Below, in pieces: positions 48,440 to 56,237 of a stretch of 64,000 nt of DNA (the first letter of the stretch is position 1; every line of letters starts with the position of its first letter). The DNA is from Nocardioides flavus (ex Wang et al. 2016) (GTDB lineage Bacteria; Actinomycetota; Actinomycetes; Propionibacteriales; Nocardioidaceae). The stretch is from assembly GCF_014653115.1 (NCBI RefSeq), contig NZ_BNAD01000003.1, forward strand, positions 248,001-312,000, written 5' to 3'. Position numbers and translations under genes: made by a program. A model generated the notes under the pieces. That model was not told where the DNA came from. It worked only from the letters and a program-made list of their open reading frames with translations, and did no database searches.

Positions 48440-49249
48440 ATGACCGACTTCACCGAGCAGGACCTCTCGGACTCCCGCTTCGAGAAGGTGCTCCTGCGGC
48501 GGGCGACCTTCGAGGACGTCTCGCTCGCCGACGCGACCCTCACCGACGTCGACCTCAGCGGCGTACGCATCCACGCAGCGAGGCTCGACAAGGTCCGGAT
48601 GACCGGCGTCGAGGTCCCCGACCTCGTGATCAGCGGCGAGGTGCGCCGCCTGGTGGTCAACGGCGTGGACGTCGGTCCGCTCGTGGAGGCCGAGCTGGAC
48701 CGGCGCCACCCCGAGCGGGCGGCGATGCGCCCGACGAGCGCCGACGGCTTCCGCGAGGCGTTCGCCATCCTCGACCGGCTGTGGGCCGAGACCCTCGACC
48801 ACGCGCGGGCGCTGCGGGTGGAGCAGCTGCACGAGCAGGTCGACGGCGAGTGGTCCTTCATCCAGACCCTGCGCCACCTCGGCTTCGTCCACGCCTGCTG
48901 GATCAGCGGCGTCGTCCACGGCTTCCCGACACCGTGGCACCCCCTCGACCTGCCCTCCGACGAGGTGCCCGCCCACGAGGGCGTTCCGTGGGAGCGGCGG
49001 GCACGCCCGGAGCTGCACGAGGTGCTGTCGCTGCGTCGCCAGCGCCGGGCGACCGTGGCCGAGCTGCTCGAGCGCATGGACGACTCCGGCCTGGCCCGCC
49101 AGGTGACCTCGGCGACGCCTTTCCTCACCGACGTCCCCGACCTGACCGTCGGTCACTGCCTGCGCGTGGTGCTCAACGAGGAGTGGGAGCACCGCCGCTA
49201 CGCCGAGCGCGACCTCGCCGTGCTGGCCGGGTCGACGACTCGCTCATGA
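48440..49249 (+). CDS. DinB-family protein with pentapeptide-like N-terminus
   Basis: A 269-residue protein. Residues 1-70 have the spaced Leu/Phe/Val pattern of pentapeptide repeats (LSDSRFEKVLLRRATFEDVSLADATLTDVDLSG). From about 100 a DinB four-helix bundle follows, with metal-type histidines in LRHLGFVHACWI and EEWEHRRYAERDL. DinB proteins are metal-dependent transferases or hydrolases, often using thiol cofactors such as mycothiol. The combined architecture is uncommon but recurs in actinobacteria. Substrate is unknown. Confidence 0.82.
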   Translation: MTDFTEQDLSDSRFEKVLLRRATFEDVSLADATLTDVDLSGVRIHAARLDKVRMTGVEVPDLVISGEVRRLVVNGVDVGPLVEAELDRRHPERAAMRPTSADGFREAFAILDRLWAETLDHARALRVEQLHEQVDGEWSFIQTLRHLGFVHACWISGVVHGFPTPWHPLDLPSDEVPAHEGVPWERRARPELHEVLSLRRQRRATVAELLERMDDSGLARQVTSATPFLTDVPDLTVGHCLRVVLNEEWEHRRYAERDLAVLAGSTTRS

Positions 49250-49277
49250 CCGCGCGCCCCGTGGGTACCTCTGCGGG

Positions 49278-50897
49278 GTGACGAGCGATCCGGGGCCCAT
49301 CCGCCAGACGGCCGAGCAGCACTTCGGGCACCGCGAGCTGCTGTCGGGCCAGGAGGAGGCCGTGCAGGTGCTCCTCGACGGCCACGACGTGCTGCTCGTG
49401 GCCCCGACGGGTGCCGGCAAGTCGCTCGCCTACCAGCTCGCCGGGCTGATGCTCGGCGGCTGCACGGTCGTCGTCTCGCCCCTGCTCGCGCTCCAGCAGG
49501 ACCAGGTCGCCTCCCTCGACGCGGTCGGGATCGCCGCCTCGCGGCTCAGCTCGGCGGAGTCCGACGCCGAGCGCGACGAGGTGCTGCGCGCAGCACGCGC
49601 GGGCGACCTGCGCTTCCTCCTGCTGTCGCCCGAGCAGCTCGCCAACCCCGAGGTGCTGGCCGAGGTCGCCGCGATCGACCCCACCCTGGTCGCCGTGGAC
49701 GAGGCGCACTGCGTGTCGTCGTGGGGCCACGACTTCCGGCCCGACTACCTCCGCCTCGGCGACCTCGTCGCCCGGATCGGGTCGCCGCGGGTCATCGCGA
49801 TGACGGCCACGGCCGCCCTGCCCACCCAGCAGGACATCGTCGAGCGCCTCGCCCTCCACGACGCCCGCACCGTCCTGACCGGGTTCGAGCGCGACAACAT
49901 CGCGCTCCACGTCGAGCGCTTCTCCGACGCCGAGGACCAGCGCGAGCGGGTGCTCGCGATCGTCGACGAGCTCTCCGCCGACCGCGGGAGCGGCGTCGTC
50001 TACTGCCGCACCCGGGCGGGCGCCGAGTCCGTAGCGGAGGCGCTGGTCGACCGCGGCCACGATGCCGCGGCCTACCACGCGGGGCTGTCGCGCCGCCGGC
50101 GCGACGAGGTGCACGAGACCTTCATGCGCGGCGAGCTGCCCCTCGTCGCGGCCACGTCGGCCTTCGGGATGGGCGTCGACAAGCCCGACATCCGGTTCGT
50201 CGTGCACGCCGACGTGCCCGAGTCCCCCGACACCTACTGGCAGGAGGTCGGCCGCGCCGGGCGCGACCGTGCCACGGCGACGGCGGTCCTGGCCTACCGC
50301 GCCGAGGACCTGTCGCTGGGACGCTTCTTCGCCGGCGGCGTGCCACGGCGCCGCGACGTGCGCGCCGTCGTCGCCGCTCTCGACGCCACCCTCGCCGCGG
50401 GCGGCACCGACGACCCGCGGGAGGTCAGCGAGCACCTGGACTTCGGACCCCGCAAGACCGGTCGCCTCGTCAACCTCGTGCGCCTGGCCCGCGAGGCCGA
50501 CGACCTGCCCGACGACGCCGGCATCGCGACGCTGGTCGACGCCGTGCTCGCGCGGGCCGAGGCGCAGCGCAAGCTCGAGGGCTCGCGGGTGGAGATGATG
50601 CGGGCCTACGCCGAGACCGTGCGGTGCCGCAGCGCCTTCATGCTGGGCTACTTCGGCGCGGAGATCCGCTCCCGGTGCGGGATCTGCGACAACTGCGCGG
50701 CCGGCATCGCGCCCGAGGAGGACGCCGGCGCCGACGTGCCGTACGCCGTGCAGAGCACCGTGCGGCACGCCGAGTTCGGCGTCGGCACCGTCACCGACGC
50801 CGAGGACGACCGCGTGACGGTGCTGTTCGAGGACGAGGGCTACCGGACGCTGGCGCTCGACCTGGTGGAGGACCGCGGCCTGCTCGAGGTCACCTGA
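49278..50897 (+). CDS. RecQ-family DNA helicase
   Basis: A 539-residue superfamily 2 helicase. Walker A is APTGAGKS (about 43-50). The DEAH motif is VDEAHCVSSWGHDFRPDY (near 140). Motif V/VI is TSAFGMGVDKPDIRFVVHADVPESPDTYWQEVGRAGRD. A RecQ zinc cluster follows (CRSAF through CGICDNC near 455-475). There is no HRDC domain, so it is shorter than E. coli RecQ. GTG 49278 is the start. It converges with the FAD gene, overlapping by eight bases. Confidence 0.93.
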   Translation: MTSDPGPIRQTAEQHFGHRELLSGQEEAVQVLLDGHDVLLVAPTGAGKSLAYQLAGLMLGGCTVVVSPLLALQQDQVASLDAVGIAASRLSSAESDAERDEVLRAARAGDLRFLLLSPEQLANPEVLAEVAAIDPTLVAVDEAHCVSSWGHDFRPDYLRLGDLVARIGSPRVIAMTATAALPTQQDIVERLALHDARTVLTGFERDNIALHVERFSDAEDQRERVLAIVDELSADRGSGVVYCRTRAGAESVAEALVDRGHDAAAYHAGLSRRRRDEVHETFMRGELPLVAATSAFGMGVDKPDIRFVVHADVPESPDTYWQEVGRAGRDRATATAVLAYRAEDLSLGRFFAGGVPRRRDVRAVVAALDATLAAGGTDDPREVSEHLDFGPRKTGRLVNLVRLAREADDLPDDAGIATLVDAVLARAEAQRKLEGSRVEMMRAYAETVRCRSAFMLGYFGAEIRSRCGICDNCAAGIAPEEDAGADVPYAVQSTVRHAEFGVGTVTDAEDDRVTVLFEDEGYRTLALDLVEDRGLLEVT

Positions 50898-51807
50898 GCC
50901 GCTCGGCGAGCGCCCGCCCGAGGCGTACGCCCGAGAGCCACGCCGTCTCGACCTTGGGCGACGAGCCCCAGCCGTCGCCGCACACCCCGACCAGCCGGTC
51001 ACCCTCGACGAGGGCGAAGGGGTCCTCCCGGTCGCCGACCGGCCGGGCGAAGGTCCAGCGGTGGACGTGCACGTCGGCGGGCTCCCCGAGGTCGAGCAGC
51101 CGCCGGAGCGCGCGGACCGCGACCGGACCGGCGCCGGCGGGGTCGGCAAGGTGGCGCGAGGCGAGCTCCGGGGTGGTGTGCGCGACGAGCACCGGGGCAC
51201 CGTCGCCGCGTCGCTGGCCGTCGTCGGCGATCCAGCCGAGGTCGGGGTCGCCGTTGACGAACGCCCCGTCGAGGTCCCACGTGCGCTCCGCCCAGCGGGC
51301 GGCGACCGCGATGACCGGCTCCCACTCGCGGTCGAGCGACCGCGCGACGGGGTGCTCGCCCACGAGCCGCACGGCCTGCGGGTCGGGCATGGCGAGCACG
51401 ACGACGTCCGCGTCGAGCTCCTCGACCGACTCGACCTGCTGCCGCTCGACCCCCAGTCCCGCGGCGAGGTCCTCGACGAGTGACCGGAGGCCGTGGGTGG
51501 CGCCCCACCGCACGGGGCCGCTCGAGGAGTCGCGCTCCTCGTCGCCCAGGACGGCGAAGGTGTCGGTCCACTCGCGGGCCAGTCCGCGACCGGCCCAGTC
51601 GTCGACGACCGCGGCGAACCCGTCGTCGGAGACCGTGAAGTAGGAGGCGCCGAGGTCGACGCGGCGCTCCCACAGCGTCCGTGACGCCATCCGGCCGCCG
51701 GGCACGTGGCCGCGGTCGAGCAGGCGTACGCCCACTCCGGCGGCACGCAGCTCGCGTGCGCAGGCCACGCCGGCCAGGCCCGCGCCGACCACGACGACCT
51801 CGCTCAC
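50890..51807 (-). CDS. FAD-dependent oxidoreductase, renalase-like
   Basis: A 305-residue flavoprotein with the dinucleotide motif VVVGAGLAGVACARELRAAG at the N-terminus, the GGRMASR stretch at about 37-43 and a C-terminal GDGWG near 280. These fit the small renalase-like amine oxidase group. The GTG start overlaps the preceding gene's stop (GTGA). Two adjacent flavoenzymes with coupled translation probably serve one pathway, but nothing around them names it. Confidence 0.82.
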   Translation of the reverse strand: MSEVVVVGAGLAGVACARELRAAGVGVRLLDRGHVPGGRMASRTLWERRVDLGASYFTVSDDGFAAVVDDWAGRGLAREWTDTFAVLGDEERDSSSGPVRWGATHGLRSLVEDLAAGLGVERQQVESVEELDADVVVLAMPDPQAVRLVGEHPVARSLDREWEPVIAVAARWAERTWDLDGAFVNGDPDLGWIADDGQRRGDGAPVLVAHTTPELASRHLADPAGAGPVAVRALRRLLDLGEPADVHVHRWTFARPVGDREDPFALVEGDRLVGVCGDGWGSSPKVETAWLSGVRLGRALAERLR

Positions 51808-53039
51808 GACCGGCCCTCCAGCACCGCGTCGGCCGCGCGCTGGCCGCTGACCAGAGCGCCCTGGATCGAGCCGGTGTCGCGGTGGTCGCCACAGACGAGG
51901 AGGTCCCCGTGCCGGACCGGACGGGTCGCGCTGTAGGGCACCGGCTGCGCGGGCAGGGCGTGCGGGACGTCGTGGCGCGCGACGACCTCCCACGCGGTCG
52001 GGTCGGTGCCGAGCAGGTCGCCGGCGTGGCGCCGCATCGACGCCTCGTCGGTGTCGCGGCCCGGTCCGAGCAGGGCGGAGGCCTGCACGAGGTGACGACC
52101 GGGAGGGGCGTACGACGGGGCCGCGCGTGAGACGACGGCGGCGTTGACCAGGGGCCCGGACGGGGTGCTCCTCGCGTCGACGTGCAGGAGGTCGGTCTCC
52201 GGTGCGGTCGGCGCCGCCCACCACACGGTCGCGACGCCCTTCGTCGCCGGCACGTCGATCCCCGTCAGCGCAGCGGCCTCGGGTGCGCCGGTCGCGACCA
52301 CCACGTGGTCGGCGGTCCAGGTGCCCGTGTCGGTCGCGACGGACGTGCCCGTGACCCGGTGCGCCGGCTCGCCGAGGCGGACCCGGTCACCGAGGCCGGC
52401 CGCGAGCTGCGCCGGCAGCGCGGCCATCCCCTCCCGCGGCAGGGCCGGAACGCCGCGGGCGAACATCCAGGTCAGCAGCAGCGCGAACCGGTCGGCCGTG
52501 CTGCCGTCGTCCTCGAGGAGGACGCCGGCGAAGAAGCGGTCCACAACCCGTCGCAGGAACCCGTCGAGGCCGGCCCGGTCGAGCGCCGTGCGCCGGTCGA
52601 CGTCCGCGCGCCGCTCCAGCACCTCGGACAGCGTGCGTCCGGGGCGGGGGCGAGCGAGCGGAGCGGCCCAGCGCGCCAGGGCCGCGACCTCAGCGGGCCG
52701 GCGGGCGGCGGACCGCAGGGTGCGCGGCACCAGGCCGGGGCTGCGCAGCGGGTGGCCCAGCACCTCGAGCCCGCGCTCGCTCCGGGCCGCGACCCCGGCT
52801 CCGAACGGCTGCAGGCCCAGCGCGTCGACGTCCACCCAGCGGCCGACGGCGGGATAGGCGGGGTTGAGCAGCTGGAAGCCGTGGTCGACGAGGAACCCGT
52901 CGACGCGGTCGGTGCGGATGCGACCGCCGACCCGGTCGGAGGCCTCGACGACCACCACGTCGCGACCCGCCTCCACCAGCGCCTGCGCGCACCGCAGCCC
53001 GGCCAGCCCGGCGCCCACGACCACCACGTCGGCTCTCAT
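51804..53039 (-). CDS. FAD-dependent oxidoreductase, phytoene-desaturase-like
   Basis: A 411-residue flavoprotein. The motif VVVGAGLAGLRCAQALVEAG is at 5-24, then EASDRVGGRIRTDRVDGFLVDHGFQ, as in amine oxidases and carotenoid desaturases. The C-terminal FAD stretch is GDLLVCGDHRDTGSIQGALVSGQRAA. No carotenoid genes are nearby, so a carotenoid role is unsupported. TAGCCT six bases before the ATG suggests a leaderless start. It is the first gene of the pair. Confidence 0.85.
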   Translation of the reverse strand: MRADVVVVGAGLAGLRCAQALVEAGRDVVVVEASDRVGGRIRTDRVDGFLVDHGFQLLNPAYPAVGRWVDVDALGLQPFGAGVAARSERGLEVLGHPLRSPGLVPRTLRSAARRPAEVAALARWAAPLARPRPGRTLSEVLERRADVDRRTALDRAGLDGFLRRVVDRFFAGVLLEDDGSTADRFALLLTWMFARGVPALPREGMAALPAQLAAGLGDRVRLGEPAHRVTGTSVATDTGTWTADHVVVATGAPEAAALTGIDVPATKGVATVWWAAPTAPETDLLHVDARSTPSGPLVNAAVVSRAAPSYAPPGRHLVQASALLGPGRDTDEASMRRHAGDLLGTDPTAWEVVARHDVPHALPAQPVPYSATRPVRHGDLLVCGDHRDTGSIQGALVSGQRAADAVLEGRS

Positions 53040-53045
53040 GCGGCG

Positions 53046-53051
53046 AGGCTA
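53046..53051 (-). promoter_or_regulatory. Probable -10 hexamer of the FAD gene pair
   Basis: TAGCCT on the minus strand, six bases before the ATG at 53039. It is back to back with the HNH promoter at 53082-53110. Confidence 0.4.
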
Positions 53052-53081
53052 GGCGAGGCCGCCAACGAGTGGCGAACATCC

Positions 53082-53110
53082 TTGCGAATAGTGTCTTTTG
53101 ATGCTAGGAT
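53082..53110 (+). promoter_or_regulatory. Promoter of the DUF222-HNH gene
   Basis: TTGCGA (53082-53087) and TAGGAT (53105-53110) with an ideal 17-base spacer in a locally AT-rich stretch. The leader of about 115 bases contains the hairpin CCGCAC (53187-53192) / GTGCGG (53197-53202), just ahead of the ribosome site. Confidence 0.6.
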
Positions 53111-53233
53111 CGAGACGAACTCTCGGATGAGGGTGTGCTACGAGGGCCTTGGCCCAGTTGGCGTCCTGGTGACGACCGTTGACCTGCCGCACAGACGTGC
53201 GGTGTGGAGACCTGTCGTCGAAGGAGGCCGCTC

Positions 53234-54490
53234 GTGACCCACCCGATCATCGCGGCCGCCAGGGACGTACGTGCCTCGCTGAAGGCCGTGGCTGACGCGA
53301 ACCCGACCTTCATGTCGGTGGAGGACAAGGCGGTCGCGCTGCGTGAGCTGGTCGCCGCCGAAGCCCAGGTGACCGAGCTGCGGCTGCGGGTCCTGGCCGA
53401 CGCCGGCGACCTGGCCGAGCAGACGGCCGCGAAGGACGCCGCCGGGTGGCTCGCGCACCACACCCGCACGCGTTTCGCCGACGCCCGCGCCGACCTGGCG
53501 CTCGCCACCGCTCTCGACCGGGAGCGGCCCGCCCTGGCCGTCGCGATGCGCGAGGGGGCTGCGACGCTCGCCCAGGCCCACGTCATCGACCGCGCCCTCA
53601 CGGCGCTGCCCGCCTCCGTCGATGCCGAGACGCTCGCCCGGGCCGAGGTGCACCTGGTCGAGAAGGCCGGGGAGTTCGGCCCGAGGGAGCTCGGTCGCAT
53701 CGGACGGCGCATCCTCGACGTCGTCGCCCCGGAGATCGCCGAGGCAGCTGAGGCCGCCCGGCTCGCCGACCTCGAGGCCCACGCCGCACAGCAGACCCGA
53801 CTCACCCTGCGCCGCCTCGGCGACGGCACCACCCGCATCTCCGGCCGGATCCCCGACCTCGCCGCCACCCGGCTCGCGACCTACCTCGAGGCGTACGCCA
53901 ACCCCCGCAAGCCCGACGCCGAGCGGTCCGGTGACGCGGTCGCCCGGCTGCCCTACCCGCGCCGGCTCGGCGAGGCGTTCACCCAGCTGATCGAGGCGAT
54001 CGACCCCGAGCGGATGCCGCTGCACGGTGGCGACGCCACCACCCTCGTCGTCACCGTCGACCTCGCGGCCCTTCAGGCCGACCTCGCCACCGCGGACCTC
54101 GTCGGCGGCGGGCTCGTCCCCGGCGACGACCTCACCGGCGACCGCATCACCGCCGCCCAGGCCCGACGGCTCGCCTGCACCGCGAAGATCCTGCCCGCCG
54201 TCCTCGGCGCAGACAGCCTCCCGCTCGACCTCGGACGCGCCCGGCGGCTGTTCAGCCCGGCCCAGCGCAAGGCACTCCTGGTCCGCGACCGCACCTGCCG
54301 CGCCGAGGGCTGCGACGTCCCCGGCACCTGGTGCGACGCCCACCACCTCGACCCCTGGCACACCGGCGGCCGCACCGACCTCGCCGACGGGGTGCTGCTG
54401 TGCAACCACCACCACCACCGCATCCACGACGACGCGTTCCGCGTCGAGCGCCTCGCCAACGGCGACCACCGGTTCCACCGACGCAGATAG
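53234..54490 (+). CDS. DUF222 and HNH endonuclease domain protein
   Basis: A 418-residue protein. The N-terminal DUF222 part (about 20-300) is helical. The C-terminal HNH nuclease motif runs CRAEGCDVPGTWCDAHHLDPW and GVLLCNHHHHRIHD, with zinc cysteines and the HH pair intact. This family, related to mycobacterial 13E12 repeats, is often multicopy in actinobacteria and probably mobile, though the function is not settled. AAGGAGG eight bases before GTG 53234 decides the start. I see no flanking repeats. Confidence 0.92.
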   Translation: MTHPIIAAARDVRASLKAVADANPTFMSVEDKAVALRELVAAEAQVTELRLRVLADAGDLAEQTAAKDAAGWLAHHTRTRFADARADLALATALDRERPALAVAMREGAATLAQAHVIDRALTALPASVDAETLARAEVHLVEKAGEFGPRELGRIGRRILDVVAPEIAEAAEAARLADLEAHAAQQTRLTLRRLGDGTTRISGRIPDLAATRLATYLEAYANPRKPDAERSGDAVARLPYPRRLGEAFTQLIEAIDPERMPLHGGDATTLVVTVDLAALQADLATADLVGGGLVPGDDLTGDRITAAQARRLACTAKILPAVLGADSLPLDLGRARRLFSPAQRKALLVRDRTCRAEGCDVPGTWCDAHHLDPWHTGGRTDLADGVLLCNHHHHRIHDDAFRVERLANGDHRFHRRR

Positions 54491-54606
54491 GCGGGGACCA
54501 GATGACGGCGTGCCCACGATCGTGGTGCCGCCCTGCTTGCTCGATGTCATTCCTGCTCCACACTGGAGGTGACAGCCAAGCCACATCGCGACTCCAAGGG
54601 GTGTCC

Positions 54607-54897
54607 ATGACGAACCCGACCAGCCTCGTCGACGAGCTCAACGCCCTCTACGCCAACTACGTCCAGTCGATCAACGACGCTGTCGCGGCGGACGACCTGT
54701 CCCTGGCCGCCGAGCTCGCCGAGTCCTACGACCGTGACGCGATCTTGCTGATGGCCGAACGAGAAGTGCGTCAGGACTTGCTGCCCCGCTTCGGCCTGAC
54801 GCCGGATGGTGGGAGCGTCAGCGTGCAGCGCGACACACCGCTGCGTCGTCTCGTGAAGAGCGTCGCTGCACTGCGGTCGGGCCCCCCCCTACCCTGA
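54607..54897 (+). CDS. Small hypothetical protein
   Basis: A 96-residue acidic, mainly helical protein (SLVDELNALYANYVQSINDAVAADD) with no signal peptide and no recognised family. AAGGGG precedes the ATG. It lies between two HNH nuclease genes. Its stop overlaps the -10 hexamer of the second. The 116-base gap before it holds a perfect palindrome, CCACGATCGTGG at 54514-54525. Confidence 0.6.
   Translation: MTNPTSLVDELNALYANYVQSINDAVAADDLSLAAELAESYDRDAILLMAEREVRQDLLPRFGLTPDGGSVSVQRDTPLRRLVKSVAALRSGPPLP
54890..54895 (+). promoter_or_regulatory. Probable -10 hexamer of the small HNH gene
   Basis: TACCCT, six bases before the ATG at 54902, overlapping the stop codon of the preceding gene. Confidence 0.35.
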
Positions 54898-54901
54898 GCC
54901 C

Positions 54902-55321
54902 ATGCCTGCCGCCCGCACCCGCCGCGCCCGTGCGGCGAGGAAGCGCCAGCGGCGGATGGCGAGCAGCGAGCACGACCTGAGCTTCAGCGAGTGGACGGCG
55001 CTGCAGGACGCCTGGGGCGGGTGCGCCTACTGCGGGGCCACGGGCACGCCTGTCCAGAAGGACTGCGTGCTGCCCATCTCGCGCGGCGGCCGCTACACGC
55101 TGCTCAACGTCGTCCCGGCCTGCCGGTCGTGCAACGCGAGCAAGTGCAACGACGAGGTGACCGGGTGGCTGCGGCGCAAGCGGCTCGATGAGCGCGCGTT
55201 CCTCGTACGCCTCGGCGAGGTCCAGGCAGCGGTACAGGCAGAGGTACAGGCAGAGGTTCAGGCAGCTGTCCAGCAGGAGGTCACAGCGGCACGTCCTCCG
55301 GGATCACCCGCAGCACGCTGA
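54902..55321 (+). CDS. Small HNH endonuclease with repetitive C-terminus
   Basis: A 139-residue protein with a very basic N-terminus (RTRRARAARKRQRR), then an HNH fold: CAYCGATG, DCVLPISRGGRYTLLNVVPACRSCNASK (about 41-80). The zinc cysteines are all present. The last 30 residues, with repeated VQAEVQAAVQ, come from a 12-base tandem repeat and probably form a helix. The end overlaps the convergent gene by 41 bases. Nuclease target is unknown. Confidence 0.8.
   Translation: MPAARTRRARAARKRQRRMASSEHDLSFSEWTALQDAWGGCAYCGATGTPVQKDCVLPISRGGRYTLLNVVPACRSCNASKCNDEVTGWLRRKRLDERAFLVRLGEVQAAVQAEVQAEVQAAVQQEVTAARPPGSPAAR
55217..55276 (+). repeat. Five 12-base tandem units in the HNH gene
   Basis: Units like GAGGTACAGGCA begin at 55217, 55229, 55241 and 55253. 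A degenerate fifth starts at 55265. The repeat is in frame and encodes [E/A]-V-Q-A units, so copy-number slippage would not break the gene. Confidence 0.85.
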
Positions 55322-55565
55322 CCGTGCCGGCCTCGCGACCGACGACGACCTTCACGCCGTCGAGGCGCCCGAGCGCGGCGCGTACGTCGTCGAGCTCGAG
55401 GTGCGTGTCGACCGCGATGTCGGCGTCGCGCACCGGCACCGCCGTCTCCGGCCAGTCGGACGAGTCGACCTCGAAGGGGTCGAAGTCGGTCTGCGCCGCC
55501 GACCACAGCTGAAGGGCGGACTCGGCGACGACGTCGTCCGTGCGGGTGGGCTCGTCGGTGGTCAT
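55281..55565 (-). CDS. Hypothetical protein
   Basis: A 94-residue protein, MTTDEPTRTDDVVAESALQLW, with an acidic N-terminus and a C-terminal alpha/beta pattern (ELDDVRAALGRLDGVKVVVGREAGTVSVLRVIPEDV). It has no recognised family and no signal peptide. Codon use fits a real gene. Its stop end overlaps the repetitive end of the convergent HNH gene, and it diverges from the phosphoesterase gene 51 bases away. Confidence 0.6.
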   Translation of the reverse strand: MTTDEPTRTDDVVAESALQLWSAAQTDFDPFEVDSSDWPETAVPVRDADIAVDTHLELDDVRAALGRLDGVKVVVGREAGTVSVLRVIPEDVPL

Positions 55566-55616
55566 GGTCGGACCGTACCCACCGCCGCGCGACTTCAGAT
55601 GCAGTTGACTGGCCCG

Positions 55617-56126
55617 GTGCCCACCCGACTCCTCCTGCTCGCCGACACCCACCTGCCCAAGCGGGCCAGGGACCTGCCCGCCGAGGTGTGGCACGCGGTC
55701 GACGATGCGGACGTCGTGGTCCACGCCGGTGACTGGGTCGACGTCGCGCTGCTCGACGAGCTCGAGGCGCGATCGGCCCGACTCGTCGCGTGCTGGGGCA
55801 ACAACGACCACGGCGCGCTGCGCGAGCGCCTGCCGGAGGTCGGGCGCATCGAGGTCGAGGGCCTCGCGCTCGGCGTGGTCCACGAGACCGGGCAGGCGAA
55901 GGGCCGCGAGGATCGGATGAGCAGTGCGTACGCCAACCTCGACGTGCTGGTCTTCGGCCATAGCCACATCCCCTGGGACACCACGACCACCACCGGTCTG
56001 CGCCTGCTCAACCCCGGGTCCCCCACCGACCGTCGGCGCCAGCCGCACTGCACCTACATGACCGCGACGGCCGACGACGGCGAGCTGCGCGACGTCACGC
56101 TCCACCGGCTCCCGCCACGCGCGTAG
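55617..56126 (+). CDS. YfcE-type metallophosphoesterase
   Basis: A 169-residue calcineurin-like phosphoesterase. The metal motifs are ADTHLPKRA (D-x-H), HAGDWVD (GD), CWGNNDHG (GNND), a single His in VVHETG, and FGHSHIPW (GHxH), so the dinuclear centre is intact. Related enzymes hydrolyse phosphodiesters, but the substrate is unclear. GTG 55617 gives the usual start just before the first strand. ATG 55599 is an alternative without a ribosome site. Confidence 0.88.
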   Translation: MPTRLLLLADTHLPKRARDLPAEVWHAVDDADVVVHAGDWVDVALLDELEARSARLVACWGNNDHGALRERLPEVGRIEVEGLALGVVHETGQAKGREDRMSSAYANLDVLVFGHSHIPWDTTTTTGLRLLNPGSPTDRRRQPHCTYMTATADDGELRDVTLHRLPPRA

Positions 56127-56197
56127 GTGCCGACGACCGGTCCGCCGGCGACGCGCCCCACCACGCCCTAGCCACCCGGCACCCCCGCGCTCCATGA

Positions 56198-56213
56198 TGT
56201 GACCCCCGCCACA
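56198..56213 (+). promoter_or_regulatory. CRP-like site upstream of the acyl-CoA ligase
   Basis: TGTGA-N6-CCACA, one mismatch from the CRP consensus, ending 24 bases before the ATG. It resembles the two sites before the lipase gene at 1572-1610. Confidence 0.4.
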
Positions 56214-56237
56214 CCGTTCTGCACCGAGGAGCCGAGG

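Noticed and set aside
53234..54490. DUF222-HNH gene as part of an insertion element
   Set aside because: No flanking inverted or direct repeats and no transposase or intein hallmarks were found, so it is listed as a gene only.
55217..55276. CRISPR-like array
   Set aside because: The units are 12 bases, directly adjacent without spacers, and in frame within a coding sequence.
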